Positions 43,380 to 52,679 of a stretch of DNA of 64,000 nt are shown one piece after another. Position 1 is the stretch's first letter. The number at the start of each line of letters is the position of its first letter. Origin of the DNA: Candidatus Nanopelagicaceae bacterium (GTDB taxonomy: Bacteria > Actinomycetota > Actinomycetes > Nanopelagicales > Nanopelagicaceae); contig VEQG01000002.1 in NCBI GenBank assembly GCA_018883345.1, positions 33,708 to 97,707 on the forward strand. The letters are read 5' to 3'. Both the position numbers and the translations under genes were made by a program. The notes under the pieces were generated by a model, which was not told where the DNA came from, did not search any database, and saw nothing but the letters and a program-made list of their open reading frames with translations.

Positions 43380-43382
43380 AAT
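43377..43382 (+). promoter_or_regulatory. leaderless -10 box for pdxS
   Basis: TAGAAT overlaps the DUF3048 stop codon and lies at -13 to -8 of the ATG at 43390. It supports that start; the open frame further upstream is inside the DUF3048 gene. Confidence 0.6.
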
Positions 43383-43389
43383 TCGGCGC

Positions 43390-44277
43390 ATGGCTGAATA
43401 CACAGGTACAGCGCGCGTAAAGCGCGGAATGGCAGAGATGCTCAAGGGCGGCGTAATTATGGATGTCGTCGATTCAGAGCAAGCAAAAATTGCTGAAGAT
43501 GCTGGCGCAGTTGCCGTAATGGCGCTTGAACGTGTTCCTGCCGATATTCGTGCACAAGGTGGCGTTGCACGTATGTCAGATCCAGACATGATCGAAAAGA
43601 TTAAGAAGGCCGTTTCAATTCCAGTTATGGCCAAGGCACGCATCGGCCATTTTGCGGAAGCGCAAATATTGGAATCCCTTGGCGTTGACTACATCGACGA
43701 ATCAGAAGTTTTAACTCCTGCTGATTATTCAAACCACATTGATAAATGGGATTTTAAAGTTCCATTTGTATGTGGTGCAACAAATCTCGGAGAAGCACTT
43801 CGTCGTATCAATGAGGGCGCTGCAATGATTCGTTCCAAGGGCGAGGCTGGTACCGGTGATGTTTCAAACGCGGTAACACATATGCGCACTATTGGTTCGG
43901 AAATACGTCGTTTGACTTCGATGCGCGAAGATGAGCTTTATGTAGCTGCAAAAGAGTTGGCAGCTCCTTATGAATTAGTAAAGGAAGTTGCAGCAACCGG
44001 CAAACTTCCAGTCGTACTTTTCACAGCTGGCGGAATCGCTACACCAGCAGATGCTTCATTGATGATGCAATTGGGTGCAGACGGAGTCTTCATTGGTTCT
44101 GGTATTTTCAAATCAGGCAATCCTGCGCAACGTGCTTCTGCTTGTGTTAAAGCAACAACTTTCTACACAGATGCAAAAGTAGTTGCCGATGTTTCGCGTG
44201 GTCTAGGTGATGCAATGGTTGGAATTAACGTTGCAGATATTCCGGTGCCACATCGATTGGCAGAACGCGGCTGGTAA
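43390..44277 (+). CDS. pdxS: pyridoxal 5'-phosphate synthase subunit PdxS
   Basis: The 295-residue (beta/alpha)8 enzyme condenses ribose 5-phosphate, glyceraldehyde 3-phosphate and ammonia to PLP. Blocks typical of PdxS are visible: [56 protein letters not shown] with the Schiff-base Lys, and [12 protein letters not shown]. The ATG at 43390 gives the usual start; TAGAAT is at -13 to -8. It is immediately followed by pdxT, the glutaminase partner. Confidence 0.96.
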   Translation: MAEYTGTARVKRGMAEMLKGGVIMDVVDSEQAKIAEDAGAVAVMALERVPADIRAQGGVARMSDPDMIEKIKKAVSIPVMAKARIGHFAEAQILESLGVDYIDESEVLTPADYSNHIDKWDFKVPFVCGATNLGEALRRINEGAAMIRSKGEAGTGDVSNAVTHMRTIGSEIRRLTSMREDELYVAAKELAAPYELVKEVAATGKLPVVLFTAGGIATPADASLMMQLGADGVFIGSGIFKSGNPAQRASACVKATTFYTDAKVVADVSRGLGDAMVGINVADIPVPHRLAERGW

Positions 44278-44853
44278 ATGCGCGTTGGCGTACTTGCGCT
44301 ACAAGGTGATTTTCGCGAACACATTGCAGCCTTAAGCGCAATAGGCGTTGAAGCTATTGCAGTCAAAACTGCTGAAGAAATTAATTCAGTGGATGCGTTA
44401 GTCCTACCTGGTGGCGAATCCACTACGATCGCAAAACTGGCGCGAATCTTTGAGGTATTTGATTTAATAAAGCAGAAAATTAAAGATGGATTGCCGGTTT
44501 ACGGCTCATGTGCAGGGTTGATCTTGCTCTCAAATAAGATTCTTGATGGAATTGAAGGTCAAGAAACTTTCGGTGGTTTAAATGTTATTGCTAGACGCAA
44601 TGCCTTCGGTAGACAGGTTGATTCCTTTGAAGGTGAAATCGACTTCAAAGGAGTTGGAAAACTAAATAGCGTGTTCATAAGAGCTCCTTGGGTTGAAGAG
44701 GTGGGCACTGAGGTTGAAGTTCTAGCTTCTTCACATGGTCATCCAGTTGCAGTACGCCAAGGAAAGATTCTTGCGACATCATTTCATCCAGAATTGACCG
44801 ATAATCACGCGGTGCACCGGTACTTCGTTGAAGAGATTTGTAAGGCTCGCTAA
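44278..44853 (+). CDS. pdxT: pyridoxal 5'-phosphate synthase glutaminase subunit PdxT
   Basis: The 191-residue class I amidotransferase supplies ammonia to PdxS. It has the PGGESTTIAKL motif near residue 45, the nucleophile Cys in YGSCAGLILLS near 80, and the His-Glu pair in TSFHPELTD near 168. The ATG follows the pdxS stop with no gap. Length is normal. Confidence 0.96.
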   Translation: MRVGVLALQGDFREHIAALSAIGVEAIAVKTAEEINSVDALVLPGGESTTIAKLARIFEVFDLIKQKIKDGLPVYGSCAGLILLSNKILDGIEGQETFGGLNVIARRNAFGRQVDSFEGEIDFKGVGKLNSVFIRAPWVEEVGTEVEVLASSHGHPVAVRQGKILATSFHPELTDNHAVHRYFVEEICKAR

Positions 44854-44943
44854 GATTTACTCTAGAATTTATTGAGCTTATTGATTCAAATGAAGTTCGT
44901 GAATTGTCAGCAAATTAGTTGAAATAAGGTTGGGTGTTATCAG

Positions 44944-45705
44944 ATGTCAGGCCATTCCAAATGGGCGACCACCAAGCATAAGAAGGCAATCATCGATGCC
45001 AGACGCGCTAAAAGTTTTGCGAAATTAACAAAAGCAATTGAAGTTGCCGCCCGTAATGGTGGAGCTGATGTTTCAGGTAACCCAGCACTTTATGATGCCA
45101 TTCAAAAAGCTAAGAAGACTTCGGTTCCTAACGACAATATTGATAGAGCGGTAAAACGCGGAGCTGGTCTTGAAGATGGCGCGGCGACTTACGAAACAAT
45201 TATGTATGAAGGTTACGGCCCAGCTGGCGTTGCCATCATGATTGAATGTTTAACAGATAATCGAAATCGCGCCGCATCCGAAGTCCGAGTTGCCGTAACT
45301 CGTAACGGCGGCAACATGGCAGATCCTGGTTCAGTCTCGTATCTGTTCAATCGTAAAGGCGTGGTGGTGGTACCAAAGAGTTCCGGTGCGACAGAGGACT
45401 CGCTTATGGAAGCCACTTTGGAGGCGGGAGCTGAAGAGATTAAAGATTTGGGTGAAACTTTTGAAATTATCTCTGAGGCCTCAGATTTAGTAGCAGTCCG
45501 TACTGCTTTACAGAGCGCAAATATTGATTATGACTCTGCAGATTCATCATTCCTACCAAGCATGTCAATTCCAGTTACAGACCCTGAAACCGCGAAGAAG
45601 CTATTTGATCTGATAGATGCGATTGAAGATTCCGATGAGGTACAAAATGTCTACGGAAACTTCGATGTCTCAGATGAAGTCATGGAAAAGGCAGCGAGCC
45701 TCTAA
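44944..45705 (+). CDS. yebC: YebC/PmpR-family protein
   Basis: The 253-residue protein starts with [22 protein letters not shown], the hallmark of YebC/TACO1 proteins, and contains [19 protein letters not shown]. Members are reported as transcription regulators or as translation factors that relieve ribosome stalling at proline runs. A 90-bp gap upstream holds TAGAAT (44863-44868) as a possible -10, giving a leader of about 70 bases; the ribosome site is weak (AAGG at longer distance). It lies between pdxT and ruvC, as in other Actinobacteria. Confidence 0.92.
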   Translation: MSGHSKWATTKHKKAIIDARRAKSFAKLTKAIEVAARNGGADVSGNPALYDAIQKAKKTSVPNDNIDRAVKRGAGLEDGAATYETIMYEGYGPAGVAIMIECLTDNRNRAASEVRVAVTRNGGNMADPGSVSYLFNRKGVVVVPKSSGATEDSLMEATLEAGAEEIKDLGETFEIISEASDLVAVRTALQSANIDYDSADSSFLPSMSIPVTDPETAKKLFDLIDAIEDSDEVQNVYGNFDVSDEVMEKAASL

Positions 45706-45726
45706 CCATTACGAAGCCCATTAATT

Positions 45727-45732
45727 TAGGCT
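45727..45732 (+). promoter_or_regulatory. leaderless -10 box for ruvC
   Basis: TAGGCT lies at exactly -12 to -7 of the ruvC ATG (45739); no ribosome site in between. Confidence 0.65.
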
Positions 45733-45738
45733 TTTGAC

Positions 45739-46272
45739 ATGCGCGTGCTTGCAATCGATCCGGGTTTGACCCGTTGCGGCATCGGAGTCATAGATTCAAC
45801 AAAGATGTCACTTATTGCAGTTGGCGTCCTTAAGAGTTCTCCCGAATTACCTATCGAGCAGCGCCTGCTAGAAATCGATGCGCAAATTAGAGAATGGGTT
45901 GCCTTGCACGATCCAGATGTCATAGCCATCGAACGAGTTTTTTCTCAAGCGAATCTACGAACCGTTATGGGTACCGCGCAAGTTGCAGGTATTGCTTTGC
46001 TTGCGGCAGCCCAAGTGGGAAAGAAAGTTGTTATGCATACCCCTTCTGAAGTAAAAGCGGCAGTGACGGGAAGTGGTCGCGCTAAGAAGGATCAAGTAGC
46101 ACAGATGGTGCAGCGAATTTTAAAACTGGAAACTATTCCAAAGCCAGTAGATGCAACGGATGCGCTAGCACTTGCTATTTGCCACGTTTGGCGCGGTGCA
46201 GGAAATGACCGAGTTGCTGCGGCAGTCACCAAAGAGAAGAAACGTCTTTTAACTCTAAGGGGTGCTGGATGA
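45739..46272 (+). CDS. ruvC: Holliday junction endonuclease RuvC
   Basis: The 177-residue RNase H-fold nuclease cuts Holliday junctions with the RuvAB motor. Acidic catalytic residues are seen in LAIDPGLTRCG (Asp7), AIERVFSQANLRT and the C-terminal DATDALALAICH. Length is normal. It is leaderless by TAGGCT at -12 to -7 and overlaps ruvA by 4 bp (ATGA). Confidence 0.96.
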   Translation: MRVLAIDPGLTRCGIGVIDSTKMSLIAVGVLKSSPELPIEQRLLEIDAQIREWVALHDPDVIAIERVFSQANLRTVMGTAQVAGIALLAAAQVGKKVVMHTPSEVKAAVTGSGRAKKDQVAQMVQRILKLETIPKPVDATDALALAICHVWRGAGNDRVAAAVTKEKKRLLTLRGAG

Positions 46273-46889
46273 TCGCCACCCTATTTGGAACAGTTCGAGC
46301 ATTGAAATTAGATCAAGCAGTTATTGATGTAAATGGGGTTGGTTACTTAATCCACATCACGGCGCAGACATCGAGCAAGTTGAGCGTAGGTCGCGACTAT
46401 CAAGTGTTTACTTCGCTGGCGGTACGCGAAGACTCCATGACTCTATATGCCTTTACCGAGAATGATGAACGTGAACTTTTCGAATTAGTCCAAACTGTTT
46501 CTGGCATAGGTCCAAAGGTGGCTCTCGCAATTACTGCCGCAATGAGTATTGAAGATTTGGCCAGCGCAGTAAATACGAAGGATGAAGCCGCAATAGCTGC
46601 CGTCCAAGGTATTGGTAAAAAAGGCGCCCAACGTTTGATTTTAGAGTTAAGTGGAAAATTAGATTTTTCTCATCCAGCCGCATTGGCAAGTGGTTTTTCA
46701 TGGCGAGATCAATTGATCGATGCATTGACTGGACTTGGATTTTCCAGAAAGCAAGCCGAACAAGCAATTAATGAGATTGCGGCAAATCGTGATGCAAAAG
46801 CACTGCAGGATTTAAGTGTGAATTCACCATCAGAGTTACTCAAGTTAGCTCTAGCTCATGCAAATACCCAAAAAGGTTTAGGTAAATGA
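46269..46889 (+). CDS. ruvA: Holliday junction branch migration protein RuvA
   Basis: The 206-residue protein has the OB-fold N-terminal domain (about 1-62), tandem helix-hairpin-helix motifs ([12 protein letters not shown] near 77 and [15 protein letters not shown] near 114) and a C-terminal domain with [16 protein letters not shown] that touches RuvB. It holds the open four-way junction. Both its ends overlap neighbours by 4 bp (ATGA), indicating one transcript ruvC-ruvA-ruvB. Confidence 0.96.
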   Translation: MIATLFGTVRALKLDQAVIDVNGVGYLIHITAQTSSKLSVGRDYQVFTSLAVREDSMTLYAFTENDERELFELVQTVSGIGPKVALAITAAMSIEDLASAVNTKDEAAIAAVQGIGKKGAQRLILELSGKLDFSHPAALASGFSWRDQLIDALTGLGFSRKQAEQAINEIAANRDAKALQDLSVNSPSELLKLALAHANTQKGLGK

Positions 46890-47902
46890 GCGAGCGACTA
46901 GTTTCGCCCAATGCTGGCAATGAAGAGAGCGCCACTGAATTTGCGCTCCGTCCTAAATCTTTAACAGATTTTGTTGGCCAACAAAGAGTACGTGATCAAA
47001 TTAATGTGCTTTTGCAATCTGCTAAAAGTCGGGGAGTAGCAGCGGATCATATGTTGCTATCGGGTCCGCCCGGATTAGGAAAAACCACGTTAGCGTTTAT
47101 TCTCGCTGAAGAATTAGGTTCACCAATTAGAATTTCAAGCGGTCCGGCGATTACTCATGCTGGTGATTTAGCAGCGATTCTTTCATCACTTTCAGAAGGC
47201 GAAATTCTCTTCTTGGATGAAATTCATCGTTTGACCAGACCAGCTGAGGAATTGCTCTACTTGGCAATGGAGGATTTTCGAGTAGATGTAGTAGTAGGTA
47301 AAGGTCCAGGGGCTACCGCGATTCCACTTGAGCTTCCGAAATTTACTTTAGTGGGAGCTACTACGCGCGCTGGTCTGTTGCCGCCGCCACTTAGAGATCG
47401 CTTCGGATTTACTGCACATATGGAGTTTTATGAAACCGACGAACTGGCGAAAATTATTGAAAGATCGGCCAAATTGCTCGATGTAGAAATTGATGGCAAA
47501 GCGATTGCCGAAATTGCTGGACGATCTCGTGGTACGCCGCGCATTGCCAATAGATTGTTACGCAGAGTTAGAGATTTCGCGCTTGTTAAGAAAATCAAAA
47601 GCATTGATCTAGAAAGTGCGCAAGCTGCTTTGGAGATGTACGAGGTAGATCTAATTGGTCTAGATAGATTAGATAGAGCAGTTCTTCAAGCATTGGTGGA
47701 ACGATTTAATGGTGGCCCAGTTGGGCTATCGACATTAGCGATTGCAGTTGGCGAAGAGGTAGAAACCGTTGAATCGGTGGCAGAACCATTTCTTGTTAGA
47801 CAAGGATTAATGGCAAGGACGGCACGCGGCAGAGTGGCAACCCCAGCCGGATTTAGTCATTTGGGCCACAGCGCACCACAAGGGTGGAGCCTCTTTGATT
47901 AA
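46886..47902 (+). CDS. ruvB: Holliday junction branch migration helicase RuvB
   Basis: The 338-residue AAA+ motor has Walker [11 protein letters not shown] near residue 58, Walker [11 protein letters not shown] near 108, sensor [20 protein letters not shown] near 155 and a C-terminal winged helix with [15 protein letters not shown]. Length is normal. It ends the ruvCAB unit. yajC, often found next in Actinobacteria, is absent; secD follows after 51 bp. Confidence 0.97.
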   Translation: MSERLVSPNAGNEESATEFALRPKSLTDFVGQQRVRDQINVLLQSAKSRGVAADHMLLSGPPGLGKTTLAFILAEELGSPIRISSGPAITHAGDLAAILSSLSEGEILFLDEIHRLTRPAEELLYLAMEDFRVDVVVGKGPGATAIPLELPKFTLVGATTRAGLLPPPLRDRFGFTAHMEFYETDELAKIIERSAKLLDVEIDGKAIAEIAGRSRGTPRIANRLLRRVRDFALVKKIKSIDLESAQAALEMYEVDLIGLDRLDRAVLQALVERFNGGPVGLSTLAIAVGEEVETVESVAEPFLVRQGLMARTARGRVATPAGFSHLGHSAPQGWSLFD

Positions 47903-47913
47903 CGCTTCGCAAA

Positions 47914-47945
47914 TTTAGGCAAAGTTCGCTCCCAACGCCTAAACT
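47914..47945 (+). promoter_or_regulatory. inverted repeat and -10 box upstream of secD
   Basis: TTTAGGC (47914-47920) and GCCTAAA (47937-47943) form a perfect 7-bp inverted repeat. The second arm overlaps TAAACT (47940-47945), a TANNNT box at -14 to -9 of the secD ATG. No T-run follows, so it is not an intrinsic terminator for ruvB; it could be an operator or chance. Confidence 0.45.
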
Positions 47946-47953
47946 CTCGCCCT

Positions 47954-49450
47954 ATGTCTACGAATACACAGGGAGCGAAAGGTCAGCGCCCGGTTAGAAC
48001 TCTCATCATATTGATGTTGGTCTTAATCATCGGCTCCGCGACTGCAGTGCTCACAAAAGCCACCACAATTAACCTAGGTTTAGATTTGCGAGGTGGTACC
48101 AGCGTAACTTTGCAGCCAAGAATTTCAGATGGCGATACCGGAAAAGTTACCAGTGAAGCAATCGATCAAGCAGTCTCAATTATTCGTAGTCGCGTAAATT
48201 CCCTGGGCGTTGCTGAATCTGAAGTAACCGCACAAGGTAGTGGCACAAATCGACAGATTGTTATTTCAGTTCCAGGTAGTACTGGCCGACGAATTGTTGA
48301 GTTAGTCGGTAATACCGCTGAACTTCGTTTCCGCCAAGTTCTGGCTGAATCTGCTTCGGGCGCTGCAGCTGGCACAGGTGAAGCAACTCCGGTTGCTGGG
48401 GTTAGCCCAGAAATCAACGCTGCATATGCAGCAATTGATTGCACAACTAATGCCGCAAGACAGAATTTGGGTGGCGATACTCCAGAGCAAACTATTGTTA
48501 CCTGCGCTCGAAACTCAGCTACCAAGTACATTCTTGGACCTGCAGAGGTTGTGGGTCGTGAAGTTTCAAAGGCGTCAGCTGGATTAGATACTCAAGCGGG
48601 CAATGTTTGGACAGTTGCGCTCACCTTTGATAACGACGGTACTAAGAAGTTTGGTGCACTTACACAACGAGTGACATCTCTTGCAGCGCCACAAAATCAG
48701 GTTGCGATTGTTTTGGACGGATTAGTAGTTTCGGCTCCACGAATTAACGAAGCAATTGTTTCTGGTAACGCACAAATCACCGGATCATTTACTCAAGTCG
48801 AAGCTTCTGATTTAGCCAATGTGCTTAAGTACGGATCACTTCCATTAGCTTTTGATCGCGGCGAAGTGCAGCAGATTTCTCCTACTCTTGGTGAAAATCA
48901 ATTACATGCTGGTCTGCTCGCAGGCGGCCTTGGTTTATTCCTAGTACTTCTTTATATGTTCGCTTTTTACCGAGGATTGGGAATCGTTTCAGCAGGATCC
49001 CTACTTATGGCGATGGCGTTTACGTATGTGACTTTTGCCTTACTTGGTGAAACTATCGGATTTACACTAACTCTTGCAGGTATTGCCGGCGCCATTGTTT
49101 CGATTGGTATTACTGCTGACTCATTTATCGTCTTCTTCGAGCGTATTCGCGACGAAATTCGCGAAGGTCGCTCGCTACGTTCAGCAGTTGAAACCGGTTG
49201 GGTCCGTGCACGTCGCACAATTTTGGTGGCGGACTTCGTTTCAATTCTTGCCGCCGCTTTGCTTTACTTCTTTGCAGTTGGTGGAGTTCGTGGATTCGCA
49301 TTTGCACTGGGCATTGCAACATTCATTGACCTTTTGGTGGTCTTCTTCTTCACCAAGCCACTGATGACAATATTAGGTCGAACTAAGTTCTATAACTCAG
49401 GCAGCGCGATTACTGGTGTTTCGCGTAAGAGCCTTGGATTGGAGGCGTAA
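47954..49450 (+). CDS. secD: protein translocase subunit SecD
   Basis: The 498-residue membrane protein assists late steps of Sec export using the proton gradient. It has one N-terminal helix (about 15-33), a large extracytoplasmic region beginning LGLDLRGGTSVTLQP, and five C-terminal helices with GITADSFIVFFERIRDE, the SecD D5/D6 blocks. A possible -10 (TAAACT) lies at -14 to -9. secF follows after 2 bp. Confidence 0.96.
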   Translation: MSTNTQGAKGQRPVRTLIILMLVLIIGSATAVLTKATTINLGLDLRGGTSVTLQPRISDGDTGKVTSEAIDQAVSIIRSRVNSLGVAESEVTAQGSGTNRQIVISVPGSTGRRIVELVGNTAELRFRQVLAESASGAAAGTGEATPVAGVSPEINAAYAAIDCTTNAARQNLGGDTPEQTIVTCARNSATKYILGPAEVVGREVSKASAGLDTQAGNVWTVALTFDNDGTKKFGALTQRVTSLAAPQNQVAIVLDGLVVSAPRINEAIVSGNAQITGSFTQVEASDLANVLKYGSLPLAFDRGEVQQISPTLGENQLHAGLLAGGLGLFLVLLYMFAFYRGLGIVSAGSLLMAMAFTYVTFALLGETIGFTLTLAGIAGAIVSIGITADSFIVFFERIRDEIREGRSLRSAVETGWVRARRTILVADFVSILAAALLYFFAVGGVRGFAFALGIATFIDLLVVFFFTKPLMTILGRTKFYNSGSAITGVSRKSLGLEA

Positions 49451-49452
49451 AG

Positions 49453-50508
49453 ATGTCTAAGTTATCTGGTCTAGGTGGTCGCCTTTACTCTGGTGAAACT
49501 TCAATAGATGTAATTGGCAAGAAGAAACGTTGGTACGCCTTTTCGGGATTATTGATTCTCTTATCAATTGGCGCACTTACCTTGCAAGGGTTACATCTTG
49601 GCATTGAATTCAAAGGTGGCGCTTCATACACCGTTACTAAGGCTGGTGCGAGTTTGGATCCAGCTTTCGAAGCGGTTGATGCGGCAGGCATTCCTGGCGA
49701 ACCAATTATTCAATCAGTTGGTAATGATCAAATCAGAATTCAAACTGGTTCATTGTCTGGTGCGGAATCAATCGCACTTCAAGATCAATTAGCTGCAAAA
49801 TACCAAGTAACCGTCGATTCGATTGACACACAAATTGTTGGACCATCGTGGGGTAAAGAAATTACTCGTAAGGCTCTTTATGGCTTGATTGGCTTCATCG
49901 TAGTGGTCTTGCTCTATCTTGCGATGGCATTCGAACCAAAGATGGCGATAGCAGCGATTATTGCAGTGCTTCATGACGTCTTTATTACTGTAGGAATTTA
50001 TGCCTTAGTTGGTTTTGATGTGACTCCAGCTACCGTTATCGGCTTCCTAACAATCCTTGGCTATTCGCTTTATGACACGGTCGTGGTCTTCGATAAAGTT
50101 CGAGAGAACACACGTTCGATTACTGCAACTGGCAAGAGCACTTACTCAGATGCTGCAAATTTAGCGGTTAATCAAACCTTGGTTCGTTCGATGAACACAT
50201 CTCTTATTGCGCTGCTGCCTGTTGGATCTATTCTCTTTGTTGGAGCTGGTCTTTTAGGCGCGGGCACTTTGAAAGATCTATCACTTGCTTTGTTCATTGG
50301 CTTGGCTGCTGGTACTTATTCTTCGATCTTTATTGCGCCTCCGATTCTGGCAACTCTTCGCGAACGTGAACCAGCTATGCAAGCACTTGCAAAGAGAGTT
50401 GCGGCACGTAACGGTAGTGCGCCAGCAGAAGTTGCTGTAGGTGTGGTTCCATCAGCAATTGCACGTGGACCACGTAATCAACCAAAGCGCAAAAACCGTC
50501 GTAAATAA
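49453..50508 (+). CDS. secF: protein translocase subunit SecF
   Basis: The 351-residue partner of SecD has an N-terminal helix, the GIEFKGGASYTV block near residue 50, and five C-terminal helices containing GYSLYDTVVVFDKVRENTR. The C-terminal tail is long and basic (ends KRKNRRK). SD: GGAGG at the secD end, about 6-10 bp upstream. relA follows; apt, common between secF and relA in Actinobacteria, is missing. Confidence 0.96.
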   Translation: MSKLSGLGGRLYSGETSIDVIGKKKRWYAFSGLLILLSIGALTLQGLHLGIEFKGGASYTVTKAGASLDPAFEAVDAAGIPGEPIIQSVGNDQIRIQTGSLSGAESIALQDQLAAKYQVTVDSIDTQIVGPSWGKEITRKALYGLIGFIVVVLLYLAMAFEPKMAIAAIIAVLHDVFITVGIYALVGFDVTPATVIGFLTILGYSLYDTVVVFDKVRENTRSITATGKSTYSDAANLAVNQTLVRSMNTSLIALLPVGSILFVGAGLLGAGTLKDLSLALFIGLAAGTYSSIFIAPPILATLREREPAMQALAKRVAARNGSAPAEVAVGVVPSAIARGPRNQPKRKNRRK

Positions 50509-50511
50509 TCT
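50506..50511 (+). promoter_or_regulatory. possible leaderless -10 box for relA
   Basis: TAATCT overlaps the secF stop and lies at -14 to -9 of the relA ATG (50520). The spacing is two bases longer than in most other leaderless starts of the window. Confidence 0.4.
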
Positions 50512-50519
50512 GTGATGTC

Positions 50520-52679
50520 ATGACGGACCTAATTGCCCCGGTAATCGCAGAGGTCCGTCTACATCATCCAGCTATTAATGCGGAGGATATCCAACGCGCA
50601 TTTCTGGTTGCAGAAGATGCTCATTCCGGCCAACAGCGAAAATCTGGCGAGCCCTACATAACCCATCCAGTGGCGGTAGCAGGAATTCTCGCCGAGCTAG
50701 GCTTGGATAAAGCAACCATAATTGCTGCGCTTTTACATGACACCGTTGAAGATACTCCTTACAACTTAACTCAACTAAAGAGTGATTTCGGCGATGAAGT
50801 TGCCTCATTAGTCGATGGCGTTACTAAATTAGATAAGTTAACTTACGGCGAAAATGCTGAAGCTGAAACCGTTCGAAAAATGGTTGTAGCGATGTCGCGT
50901 GACATTAGAGTCTTAGTGGTAAAACTTGCCGATCGTTTACATAACGCCCGCACCTGGGAATATGTCGCTCCTGAATCGGCGCAACGCAAAGCTCGAGAAA
51001 CCATTGATATTTATGCGCCATTAGCTCACCGACTTGGTATGAACGCTGTTAAGTGGGAATTAGAAGATCTCTCTTTTAAAGTACTCGAACCTAAAAAGTA
51101 TGACGAAATAGCGCGTCTGGTTGCCGAACGTAATCCGATGCGAGAAAAGATGACTGAGGAGGTCATTAAGACATTAACAGAGGATCTTGCTCGTGATGGG
51201 GTAGATGCTTTTGTTACTGGTAGACAGAAACACTATTTCAGTGTTTATCAAAAGATGCGAGTTCGCGGCCGTGAATTTAATGAGATCTATGATCTAGTTG
51301 GCGTCAGGGTCTTGGTCGAAAATGTTCGCGACTGTTATGCAGTTTTAGGTTCAATCCACGCGAGATGGAGTCCAGTACCAGGGCGCTTTAAGGATTACAT
51401 CGCAATGCCGAAGTTCAATCTTTATCAATCTCTTCACACCACTGTGATTGGCCCAAATGGTAAAGCTTTAGAAATTCAAATTCGAACCCACGAAATGCAT
51501 GCACGCGCAGAGTTTGGTATCGCGGCACACTGGAAATATAAAAAGGGTGATAAGAGCGCTAGCGAAACTCCGGAAATGCTCTGGCTGCAACAACTTCACG
51601 CTTGGCAACAAGAGACCCAAGATCCTTCTGAATTCTTAGATTCGCTTCGCTTCGATTTAGGAAGTCCTGAAGTTTATGTATTCACCCCAAAGGGAAAGGT
51701 GGTCGCGCTTCCTGGTGGTTCAACTCCGGTTGATTTTGCTTATACAGTGCATACAGAAATCGGAAATAAGACAGTTGGCGCCAAAGTGAATGGCCGTTTG
51801 ATTCCGCTAGAGACCAAATTAAATAATGGTGATGTTATTGAAATTGTTACCAACAAGAATCCGCAGGCTGGTCCTAGTAGAGACTGGCTCAATTTCGTGG
51901 CAAGTCCTAGAGCTCGAAATAAGATCAAAGCATGGTTTACTCGTGAAAGACGCGAAGAGGCGATTGATGCAGGGCGAGAATCTATTGCCAGACAAATGCG
52001 CAAAGCCGGCCTTCCGCTACAGAAAATTTTTGCTGGTCAGTCACTTCTTGAACTAGCTCACGATCTTCGTTATCCAGATATCGATTCACTCTACGCCGCG
52101 GTGGGCGATGGACATATCTCGGCAGCTGCAGTAATTGATAAATTGCAGATTTTGTTAGGCGTTGAGGATTCTCATCCGGAACCAACTATGGAATTACCCT
52201 CCAATGAAACAATTGCTCGCCGAACCTCGAGCGCGATAGAAGTAGAGGGCATAGATGACGTTGTTGTAAAACTTGCTCGTTGCTGCACACCAGTTCCAGG
52301 GGATGCCATCATGGGATTTGTAACCAGGGGAAATGGCGTGAGCGTGCATCGCACTGACTGCGTTAATGCCGAAGACTTACAGAAGCATCAAGGTGACCGA
52401 GTTGTTCTTGTTAAGTGGTTACAAGGCGCAGCATCAATCTTTTTGGTGAAGATTCAGGTCGAAGCTTTGGATAGAGCAAGATTGTTATCCGACGTTACAA
52501 GAGCCCTTTCAGATGCTCAGGTGAACATTCTTAATGCCGAAGTCAGCACTTCAAAAGATCGGATTGCGCTCTCCAGATTTACTTTCGAAATGGCAGATGC
52601 AACACATTTAGATTCAGTATTAGCTGCAGTGCGACAAGTTGAAGGCGTTTACGACGTTTATCGTATTACCAACAATTAA
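50520..52679 (+). CDS. relA: (p)ppGpp synthetase/hydrolase RelA/SpoT (Rel)
   Basis: The 719-residue stringent-response enzyme is bifunctional by domain content: the HD hydrolase domain with HPVAVAGILAELG and LLHDTVEDT (near 55-80), the synthetase domain with IYDLVGVRV and YQSLHTTVIGPNGK (about 250-320), TGS domain (about 385-450, VFTPKGKVVALPGG) and a C-terminal ACT domain (about 645-719). It makes and degrades (p)ppGpp in response to uncharged tRNA. The start at 50520 lies 11 bases after secF. The 3' end overlaps the convergent DUF349 gene by 4 bp. Confidence 0.96.
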   Translation: MTDLIAPVIAEVRLHHPAINAEDIQRAFLVAEDAHSGQQRKSGEPYITHPVAVAGILAELGLDKATIIAALLHDTVEDTPYNLTQLKSDFGDEVASLVDGVTKLDKLTYGENAEAETVRKMVVAMSRDIRVLVVKLADRLHNARTWEYVAPESAQRKARETIDIYAPLAHRLGMNAVKWELEDLSFKVLEPKKYDEIARLVAERNPMREKMTEEVIKTLTEDLARDGVDAFVTGRQKHYFSVYQKMRVRGREFNEIYDLVGVRVLVENVRDCYAVLGSIHARWSPVPGRFKDYIAMPKFNLYQSLHTTVIGPNGKALEIQIRTHEMHARAEFGIAAHWKYKKGDKSASETPEMLWLQQLHAWQQETQDPSEFLDSLRFDLGSPEVYVFTPKGKVVALPGGSTPVDFAYTVHTEIGNKTVGAKVNGRLIPLETKLNNGDVIEIVTNKNPQAGPSRDWLNFVASPRARNKIKAWFTRERREEAIDAGRESIARQMRKAGLPLQKIFAGQSLLELAHDLRYPDIDSLYAAVGDGHISAAAVIDKLQILLGVEDSHPEPTMELPSNETIARRTSSAIEVEGIDDVVVKLARCCTPVPGDAIMGFVTRGNGVSVHRTDCVNAEDLQKHQGDRVVLVKWLQGAASIFLVKIQVEALDRARLLSDVTRALSDAQVNILNAEVSTSKDRIALSRFTFEMADATHLDSVLAAVRQVEGVYDVYRITNN

